Position numbers and translations under genes: made by a program | The notes under the pieces: model-generated | Database searches by the model: none | Seen by the model: only the letters and a program-made list of their open reading frames with translations | What the model was told of the DNA's origin: nothing | DNA from: a virus | IMG/VR virus record: IMGVR_UViG_3300005519_000319 | Location: 1 to 34,757 of that record | Length of the DNA: 34,757 nucleotides | Reading direction: 5' to 3' (one strand) | Part shown: positions 7,729-13,110 of the stretch, piece after piece | How positions within the stretch are numbered: position 1 is the first letter of the stretch | Layout: every line of letters starts with the position of its first letter

Positions 7729-8000
7729 CCGCGCTCCCCTTTCGCGAAGAGCCAACTCTCTATCATGGGAAGGTACTTCATAACCTGCTCCCGATCACTG
7801 TCCTTCTCTTCCTCGGTCAGGGTCATATAGTCGGAGTTCATCTGCTTCTCCCAGCGCCGTACAAGCTCGGGGGCGAGCCGCAGGGAGCCGTCAGGCTGGT
7901 GTTCTGCGGTCGAGTGCAAATACTTCTGCCAGTGGGACCACCTATCGTGCTCGATCGAAGCCAATGCTTCTATAAGTTCTGCTCGATTTTGTGTCGGCAC
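7725..8000 (-). CDS. RyR-like small protein of the TIR-caspase operon
   Basis: This protein of 91 residues starts at GTG 8000, preceded by GGAG about eight bases upstream. Key pattern: LASIEHDRWSHWQKYLHS (about residues 13-30), then DGSLRLAPELVRRWEKQ and LTEEEKDSDREQVMKYLP (about 61-78). The E-H-x-R-W helix and the later EKxxDR helix are the signature of RyR-type repeat domains, which in prokaryotes are thought to bind nucleotide-like ligands; this assignment is by eye. The gene lies 16 bases after the caspase-like stop and overlaps the phosphoesterase start, so all three are translationally linked. It could be a signal receptor or an adaptor that tunes the protease or the phosphoesterase. 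Confidence 0.75.
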   Translation of the reverse strand: MPTQNRAELIEALASIEHDRWSHWQKYLHSTAEHQPDGSLRLAPELVRRWEKQMNSDYMTLTEEEKDSDREQVMKYLPMIESWLFAKGERG

Positions 8001-8016
8001 GAATGGAACTCCGCAA

Positions 8017-9012
8017 TTAAATTAGACCTTTGGCAACGAGACGGTAGTAATGCTGCCCGAGAATTGTCAACTCACAAGATTTACTGTACATTGCAGCATG
8101 CCACATGTGTTCGGCGCCCACTGGGCGGACGAGATTTACCCTCGCATAATTTTGCAGGACTTTAAATGTCCTATTATTTTCTCGATCTGGAGGAGGGATA
8201 TTGGATTCCTGTCCCGGGGCTCGCTCCGGTTCAAAGGAAGGATCAAGCGGGAACTTATAGTCGACAGTTGGGAAGATCGCCGAGATCTGTCGCAGATCCT
8301 CAAGCAACAAGGGCGCGCGGACCTTCCTCAGGGAAACGAATGACTTCACGTTCGTTTTGAATATTGGCCTCTGACCGCCCCATTCCCCAAGGGACTGATC
8401 GATGTGGGCATAGACGCTGCCGGGCGTGATGTCGCCGACGAGATTCGCGGCGGAACCTTCTAAGGCGTCGACGAAGAGGTTGGTAAATACACCGGGTCCT
8501 CCATTACCTCCCTCGTACGAGTACTGCTGTTCGGATGAAGCAGTTAGAAGGGTCATCCCCTCATCTATCTCAGCGGTGCCTGTCCCAGCCTGGTAGTTTC
8601 CAAGTATGCCGCCATGACAACTGTCGAGTACGATTATTTTGTTTTTAGCTTTAGAGTTGCGTGCGAAATTCAATACCTCAACCAGTGGAACGCCATCGTC
8701 ACCGTCTTGGCAATCACTGGGGCAAAGAAATCCGCCAGCTTCGTCGATATGGCCATGGCCCGCGAAATAGAGCAGCGCGATCGCGGGGTCGTCTTCGAAC
8801 AAAGCCTGAATTGAGGAACGGAGGTCGCGCCGCGACACAGGCTTGAACCTGTCTTCCCCAAGCAGCAAACGTGGGGTCTGAAAATTGATCTCATCGTTGG
8901 CGTGACGGCTTAGCACCCTGGCCACGGATCGCGCGTCGTTCACACAGCCTTTCAGAGGGGTAAATTTGTCATAATAATCAACGCCTATGATTAAGGCTTT
9001 CCGCCGTTCCAT
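8017..9012 (-). CDS. Caspase-family (C14) protease with C-terminal adaptor-like domain
   Basis: The product has 331 residues from ATG 9012; an upstream TTG at 9024 is less likely. The caspase core spans about residues 1-235: MERRKALIIGVDYY, KGCVNDA, then the catalytic histidine in LYFAGHGHID (H86) and cysteine in IIVLDSCHGG (C132). TLLTASSEQQYSYE matches the usual strand after the catalytic cysteine. A linker rich in proline and charge (about 250-275) leads to a compact C-terminal region of about 55 residues (FKVLQNYARVNLVRPV ... MYSKSCELTILGQHYYRL), which resembles small adaptor modules attached to bacterial caspases and other effectors. It would act as a suicide or regulatory protease once triggered. 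It sits between a TIR-like gene and the RyR-like gene on one strand. Confidence 0.92.
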   Translation of the reverse strand: MERRKALIIGVDYYDKFTPLKGCVNDARSVARVLSRHANDEINFQTPRLLLGEDRFKPVSRRDLRSSIQALFEDDPAIALLYFAGHGHIDEAGGFLCPSDCQDGDDGVPLVEVLNFARNSKAKNKIIVLDSCHGGILGNYQAGTGTAEIDEGMTLLTASSEQQYSYEGGNGGPGVFTNLFVDALEGSAANLVGDITPGSVYAHIDQSLGEWGGQRPIFKTNVKSFVSLRKVRAPLLLEDLRQISAIFPTVDYKFPLDPSFEPERAPGQESNIPPPDRENNRTFKVLQNYARVNLVRPVGAEHMWHAAMYSKSCELTILGQHYYRLVAKGLI

Positions 9013-9117
9013 CGTTATTCCCAAGCTGTGATCGTGTGATTTGTCACGAGTAGTATTTAATGCTGGTGCATTGAGGTTGTGTCAATTATCTGGAAGGCTG
9101 GTTTTGTTGGGGATAGT

Positions 9118-9666
9118 TTAGTCGTAGAGCTTTGGTGGGTCGCCACGCCTTCTGTAAACCGCTTGAACCCTGCTTCCCCATTGATCGAGCAGCCGACGAA
9201 AAGCCTCTCCTGTGATGTAGGCCTGCCCGGCAGAGAGATTGAATTCCGGCAGGTACAGGCCGGTAACGCCTTTCTCAAGCACACCCTCGGCCAACACTCC
9301 TTCCTCGCGTAAGATCAAGATAGGTAGACCCAGTTGGAAGGCCATTGCGGGCTCGATCTGGCAGTAGGGGCTTGTAAGCCATAAATCGCCGTTTGTCGTC
9401 TCCGACATTCCGGCGATGTCGGCTCCGGGATACTTGGTGGCCGTTGGCGCATGGGTCCGTCTAAAGGCAATCGACACGAGACCGCAGCAATGAGTCAGAA
9501 GTCGTCTTATGCCCACAAGTGGCGCTTCGAAATCGGAGCTACTACCAGGTCCAAGCGTTAATGGTTCAAAGCCTCGCGCTTGAAGCTCCGCTATGAACTG
9601 GTTGATGAACGCGAGTTGGGCCGAAAGGTGCGGATTTGGTCTGCTGATGAAAACAGGTACTTTCAT
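9118..9666 (-). CDS. TIR/deoxyribosyltransferase-superfamily protein
   Basis: This 182-residue single-domain protein begins MKVPVFISRPN, a typical first strand of the TIR/DRHyd fold. A helix (SAQLAFINQFIAELQARGFEPL), a second strand region and CCGLVSIAFRR follow. The key segment TSPYCQIEPAMAFQLGLPILILRE puts glutamate E105 where TIR and nucleoside 2-deoxyribosyltransferase enzymes keep their catalytic glutamate, after a serine and an aromatic residue. It should therefore act on NAD or a related nucleotide by base removal or exchange. No membrane segment or extra domain is visible. It is the first gene of the minus-strand run, 105 bases upstream of the caspase-like gene. I am confident about the superfamily and less so about the exact family. 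Confidence 0.75.
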   Translation of the reverse strand: MKVPVFISRPNPHLSAQLAFINQFIAELQARGFEPLTLGPGSSSDFEAPLVGIRRLLTHCCGLVSIAFRRTHAPTATKYPGADIAGMSETTNGDLWLTSPYCQIEPAMAFQLGLPILILREEGVLAEGVLEKGVTGLYLPEFNLSAGQAYITGEAFRRLLDQWGSRVQAVYRRRGDPPKLYD

Positions 9667-10159
9667 GAGGTTCTTTCACCGAGATTTTAGGGCTGCTGTT
9701 AGGTGTTCCATACGGCCGTACAAACAGTAAATAAGTTGATGCCTTATCTAAACTGCCTACAGGGGTCGACGTCTTGTCATCTTCCCGATAGGGTCAAGGA
9801 CGCGTCACAGGAGGGCTTCGGCGTCGCCGACGGCATTGACGCATTGTCTCGATCGTCCAGGGTTGCAGCTTGGCCATGGATCCTGCACGGTAATATTCGC
9901 TGTCGGCGTGCATTATTAAGCGATCTCGTAGCTGGTATCACCAAGCTTTCGCATGAAATTCTTGTAGCAGTTTGCGTGCTGGTATTGTTGCTGGCCCAAC
10001 CAGCGCACCCTCGCGCTTCTGGCCGATTATCGAAGATAAAACACAGCTGGAGACCGATGTTATCCGCTGTTGATACACAAAGACTTTGTGACTTCTTGCT
10101 ACTCCGACCGTATGCATTAATCATTCAACAGAGCGCCGTTTGATTCGTGGGGCAGAAGC
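9667..10159. other. Divergent gene-free region between two TIR modules
   Basis: I see no supportable gene in these 493 bases. Reading frames across it have no protein-like patterns. It separates the starts of two outward-facing transcripts, so both promoters should lie here. The base composition is lower in GC than the phage structural genes. The only clear structure is the palindrome at 10076-10090. Confidence 0.6.
10076..10090. promoter_or_regulatory. Palindrome CACAAAG-A-CTTTGTG
   Basis: A perfect seven-base inverted repeat around a single A, centred about 77 bases before the TIR start. It has the size and symmetry of a dimeric regulator site. No regulator gene lies beside it, so its reader is unknown. 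Confidence 0.45.
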
Positions 10160-10648
10160 ATGGCGATAAAAGTATTTGTTTCGTACAGAAACACCGACCT
10201 TTCGCTGGCGCAACAGGTGGCCCGCCGGGTCAGGGTGAACGGTCTGGACACGTATCTCGATGCCGTAGACGATGCCCTGGTCAAGGATGGTCCGGACTTG
10301 GCCGACCACTTGTTGGGGCGGATAAGCGAGTGCCAGCAGCTCATTGCAGTCGTTTCCAACCACACTAAGGATTCCTGGTGGGTGCCGTGGGAAATCGGCG
10401 TGGGATCTGAGAGGGGTTTCAGAATGGCCAGTTATTCCGAACAATACGTGTCGTTGCCCAGCTATCTGGAGAAATGGCCCGCTCTACACACCGAGCGCCA
10501 TATCGACCTCTACTGTCACTATTCGAAGGCAACGGACGCGGCCGTCGATCGCCATGTGCGCGACGCCGCCACCGAACTCGGCCGAATGCAAATCAGAAAA
10601 TCACAGGCGACTGACTTTCACAAAACGCTCAAATCAGTCCTGCGCTGA
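10160..10648 (+). CDS. TIR-domain protein
   Basis: This 162-residue protein starts at ATG 10160 with GGGGCAG upstream. It opens MAIKVFVSYRNTD, the classical TIR box 1, followed by VRVNGLDTYLD and QQLIAVVSNHTKDSWWVPWEIGVG. The last holds the S-x-W-x-x-x-E arrangement with the presumed catalytic glutamate E78. The remainder (ERGFRMASY ... LKSVLR) lacks any sensor domain, so this is a stand-alone TIR like those of short Thoeris and related systems. Such enzymes cleave NAD or convert it to cyclic ADP-ribose isomers that act as signals. It is followed after 32 bases by a second TIR-type gene. Confidence 0.9.
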   Translation: MAIKVFVSYRNTDLSLAQQVARRVRVNGLDTYLDAVDDALVKDGPDLADHLLGRISECQQLIAVVSNHTKDSWWVPWEIGVGSERGFRMASYSEQYVSLPSYLEKWPALHTERHIDLYCHYSKATDAAVDRHVRDAATELGRMQIRKSQATDFHKTLKSVLR

Positions 10649-10680
10649 CCACCCATATTAGCATCAGACGGGAGATAAGT

Positions 10681-11070
10681 ATGGCGAAGACCAAGGTGTT
10701 CGTGAGTTTCGACTACGATCACGATGAGATACTCAAGACGTTCCTCATCGGGCAGGCAAAGCTCGATGACAGTCCATTCGATCTTGCCGACTGGTCGATC
10801 AAGGAACATATCGACGATAATTGGAAGAAGCACGCGCGCACCCGAATCCGCTCTGTCGATGTGGTTTGTATAGTTTGCGGTAAGCACACGGATACAGCGA
10901 CCGGCGTTAGTGCCGAGCTCAAGATCGCTCAGGAGGAGGGGGTGCCGTATTTCTTACTTGCCGGCTACTCCCATGGTGGCAATGTCAAACCGAAGGCTGC
11001 ATTAGCCACCGACAAACTTTACAACTGGACATGGCCGAACCTCAAGACCCTGATTGGAGGGGGGCGGTGA
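10681..11070 (+). CDS. ThsB/DUF1863 (MTH538-type) TIR-like protein
   Basis: This 129-residue protein starts at ATG 10681 with GGGAGA upstream. The pattern is characteristic: KTKVFVSFDYDHDEILKTF, DSPFDLADWSIKE, WKKHARTRIRSVDVVCIVCG, HTDTATGVSAELKIAQEEG and YNWTWPNLKTLIGG. This is the MTH538/DUF1863 TIR-like family, to which the signal-making ThsB proteins of Thoeris belong. The glutamate E79 in GVSAELKIAQ fills the catalytic position. No ThsA-type SIR2-SLOG or membrane effector lies next to it; the nearest plausible effectors are the caspase-like protease and the phosphoesterase on the opposite strand. The 155 bases after the gene hold no other gene. Confidence 0.92.
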   Translation: MAKTKVFVSFDYDHDEILKTFLIGQAKLDDSPFDLADWSIKEHIDDNWKKHARTRIRSVDVVCIVCGKHTDTATGVSAELKIAQEEGVPYFLLAGYSHGGNVKPKAALATDKLYNWTWPNLKTLIGGGR

Positions 11071-11225
11071 AGCGCTCTGGCCATTGGAGCGACGGCTATC
11101 AATACTAAGTTTTAGAGCTGAAATTAGAGGCAGTTCGCGGCCTCGCCGTATCGCAGGCTGGCTGGCTCGGATTGGGTCCAAGCTAACCGTTATTCGAGGA
11201 CATGGCCGGGGCGGTTACTGCTGGG

Positions 11226-11927
11226 CTACCGCGCGTTATACTTTCCCACCACCCGATGGCACACCGGCCAATCAATCCGGCTTTCGCTGAACGTGTGGGC
11301 AGGGCGGTACTGCTCCAGCGTCCAGTCGCGGTCGTTGATGCCGACCAGGCGCTTGATGATGGCTTCCTCGTCGCCCTGCTCTTTTGGCGGCGTGTGGAAG
11401 AACACGGCGTCGGTGTCGCGCGCCGGCTGCAGATGCGGGTTCACCAGGGCGGTGTCGCCCGGCCAATAGGCGGGGATCATAGATTCGCCGCGCACCAATA
11501 TGCCGTAGCCGCCCCTGACATTCTGCAGCACGGCCGGGCGCTTCACCCAGTCGATGGCTTCGAAGGTGACGATCATATGGCCTTCGCCGCCCATGGCGGC
11601 GGCGTAGATCGGAAGGTCGCGATTGCCGACGAGATCCTTGCCTGGAATGATCGGCGTCCTCGGCTGGCGCGGCTTCTCGACCTTTGGCGTGGGCGCCGGC
11701 GGGGCGCCCTGGCTGTTGAGCAGCCATTCCATGTCGGTGTTGAGCAGCGCCGCCAGCTCGGGCAGGCGGGTTAGCGCTGGCCGCGTCGTGTCCGATTCCC
11801 ATTGCGTGACCGAGACCCGCTTGATGCCGAAGCGGGCGGCGACGTCGTCCTGTGTCAGGCCAGCCGCCTCGCGCGCGCTGCGCAGCCTTTGGCCAAGTGT
11901 CGCGGTGTCCGGCGCCATTTTTGTCAT
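11226..11927 (-). CDS. CI-type prophage repressor with S24 peptidase domain
   Basis: The chosen start is ATG 11927, giving 233 residues; a longer frame upstream runs through the operator and is not real. Residues about 10-65 are a XRE helix-turn-helix (LGQRLRSAREAAGLTQDDVA, RVSVTQWESD). The C-terminal part is a LexA/CI S24 fold with the serine of ILVRGESMIPAYWPGD and the lysine of EAIIKRLVG as the catalytic dyad. The likely self-cleavage region is around IYAAAMGGEG. It should hold the phage dormant by binding the divergent operator and should be lost by RecA-stimulated self-cleavage during DNA damage. The divergent Cro-like gene and the operator fit this role. Confidence 0.95.
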   Translation of the reverse strand: MTKMAPDTATLGQRLRSAREAAGLTQDDVAARFGIKRVSVTQWESDTTRPALTRLPELAALLNTDMEWLLNSQGAPPAPTPKVEKPRQPRTPIIPGKDLVGNRDLPIYAAAMGGEGHMIVTFEAIDWVKRPAVLQNVRGGYGILVRGESMIPAYWPGDTALVNPHLQPARDTDAVFFHTPPKEQGDEEAIIKRLVGINDRDWTLEQYRPAHTFSESRIDWPVCHRVVGKYNAR

Positions 11928-12008
11928 GCTCGGGTTGTAACCATTACTTACATAATTGCACCTACGTAGGTGATTGACAAGTAGGTAGGCAACACCTACC
12001 GTCAGGCC
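11928..12008. promoter_or_regulatory. Lysis/lysogeny operator with divergent promoters
   Basis: The region holds a perfect 12-base palindrome ACCTACGTAGGT (11960-11971). A second dyad is built from the same half-sites, GTAGGT (11981-11986) and ACCTAC (11994-11999). A plus-strand -35 TTGACA lies at 11974-11979 with a poor -10 about 17 bases on. A minus-strand -35 TTGTCA (11980-11975) has AATTAT (11957-11952) exactly 17 bases downstream. The two -35 boxes overlap. This is the expected layout of a CI/Cro switch, with the half-site GTAGGT as the likely recognition word. Confidence 0.75.
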
Positions 12009-12281
12009 ATGATTCAGATCGTTGAACGTGGCGCCGCCCGAGCGGGCGGACTGGCGAAGCTCGCCTTCGCCTTGGGCATCCGGCACCAGGCCTTCTATTC
12101 GTGGAAGCGGGTGCCGGCGGAGCGGGTGCTGGCCTTCGAGAGGCTAACCGGCATCTCCCGGCATGAGCAGCGACCCGACCTTTTCGGCCCACCTCCCGAT
12201 GTCGCCGCAGCCGACATCGGCGCCGGCCCCGCTGCCTCCCAAGCCGGGGCCGGCCATCCATCAACCGGAGCAACAAAATGA
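12009..12281 (+). CDS. Cro-like YdaS-type DNA-binding protein
   Basis: This 90-residue protein starts at ATG 12009, the first plus-strand gene after the operator. GGLAKLAFALGIRHQAFYSWKRVPAERVLAFERLTGISRHEQRPDLFG is the YdaS/Cro antitoxin-like helix-turn-helix pattern, in which the recognition helix reads RHQAFYSWK. The C-terminal 35 residues are disordered (proline and alanine rich). It should bind the same operators as CI and promote the lytic choice. It overlaps the next gene by four bases (ATGA), so the early regulators are translated together. Confidence 0.85.
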   Translation: MIQIVERGAARAGGLAKLAFALGIRHQAFYSWKRVPAERVLAFERLTGISRHEQRPDLFGPPPDVAAADIGAGPAASQAGAGHPSTGATK

Positions 12282-12529
12282 GTTTTGTCTCGCCGGCATT
12301 CGATCCCGGCCATGTCGACTTCGAGGTGTTTGCCCTGTTCCTCGAAGCGCGCCGCGTCCATCGGGGCAAGACTCCAGGGCGCGTCGCCAGGGAGGCCGAG
12401 GTCGCGCTCGATGCGGTGTTCCGCGCGGCGCGCGGGCGCAATCCGGGCGCATTCGAGTTTTTCGCACTGTGCGACTGGATCGGCGAGGAGCCGGCGCTCT
12501 TCCTCAAAAAGGAGATCCGACATGGCTAG
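12278..12529 (+). CDS. Small early protein, possible helix-turn-helix
   Basis: This protein of 83 residues starts at the ATG overlapping the cro-like stop. It is almost wholly helical: FEVFALFLEARRVHRGKTPGRVAREAEVALDAVFRAARGRNPGAFEFFALCDWIGEEPALFL. The order of helices and the final CDWIGxxPxxF match the tail of a small XRE-like domain, similar to the next gene (CDWLSLSFRAFY), so the two may be diverged paralogues. It probably binds DNA as an early regulator. The target is unknown. Confidence 0.75.
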   Translation: MSFVSPAFDPGHVDFEVFALFLEARRVHRGKTPGRVAREAEVALDAVFRAARGRNPGAFEFFALCDWIGEEPALFLKKEIRHG

Positions 12530-12842
12530 TTCATGCGCGCCGGCGCGGCTGGCGTCATACGACTATCGAGAGCTGGGCAAGCTGCTGCGCGCCAGGCTGG
12601 AGGCGGATGGCCGCGGCTGGCGCGTCTGCGCCGTGGAGATCGGCGTCAGCGCCTCCGACCTGTCGCGCATCTGCAATGGCCAGAGCGTCTCGGCGCCAAA
12701 GGTCATCGCCGTCTGCGACTGGCTGAGCCTGTCGTTTCGCGCCTTCTACGACCCGCCCCCACAAGCGGTGAACGCACGCGGTTTGGCGAGACTGTTTCAC
12801 GGGAAGAGCACTGAAACAGGAGCCGCCGGCCATGTCGAATGA
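12522..12842 (+). CDS. XRE-family early regulator
   Basis: The product has 106 residues from ATG 12522, which overlaps the previous stop by eight bases. Residues about 15-75 are a helix-turn-helix: LGKLLRARLEADGRGWRVCAVEIGVSASDLSRICNGQSVSAPKVIAVCDWLSL, with the recognition helix around SASDLSRICNG. It resembles small phage Cro-like proteins. The C-terminal 30 residues are unstructured. Together with the two preceding genes it forms a three-gene set of DNA-binding proteins directly after the operator, which could control replication and methylase expression. Confidence 0.8.
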   Translation: MASSCAPARLASYDYRELGKLLRARLEADGRGWRVCAVEIGVSASDLSRICNGQSVSAPKVIAVCDWLSLSFRAFYDPPPQAVNARGLARLFHGKSTETGAAGHVE

Positions 12843-13110
12843 CCGCTCATCCATGACGGGAGCCCAAGCCATGACACGCGATACAAGGACGTGCTTCGGC
12901 GCGCCGGGGAGCATCGATGCCGCGAGGCTGTTCAAGCTGCCACTGCCGATGCAGGCGGAAGGCGTGCGGCTGCTGTTCGAGATGGGCCAGACGATGGAGC
13001 AGGTTACGGGTCGGCTGGGGCTTTCAGCTCGGCAGATACTCACCATGCTATCGCTTGAGGTCCGATTTGCGCGGATGGGCGAGCACCTAGTGTCCCCCGA
13101 GGGCAAATGA
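12832..13110 (+). CDS. Small early protein with sigma-like helix-turn-helix
   Basis: This protein of 92 residues starts at ATG 12832. The first 35 residues are polar. The second half (ARLFKLPLPMQAEGVRLLFEMGQTMEQVTGRLGLSARQILTML) contains a helix-turn-helix with the turn at GLSARQI, like the DNA-reading helices of sigma factor region 4 or resolvases. The function is not known. It overlaps the preceding gene by 11 bases and the methyltransferase by four (ATGA), so it is part of the same early transcript and may regulate the methyltransferase. Confidence 0.7.
   Translation: MSNDRSSMTGAQAMTRDTRTCFGAPGSIDAARLFKLPLPMQAEGVRLLFEMGQTMEQVTGRLGLSARQILTMLSLEVRFARMGEHLVSPEGK

Noticed and set aside
9703-10143. 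146-residue plus-strand frame in the divergent region, and a 115-residue frame opposite
   Set aside because: Neither has a ribosome site, domain pattern or protein-like composition, and they overlap each other antiparallel.
11928-12086. 53-residue N-terminal extension of the repressor
   Set aside because: It would translate the operator and overlap the cro-like gene; ATG 11927 gives a standard repressor.
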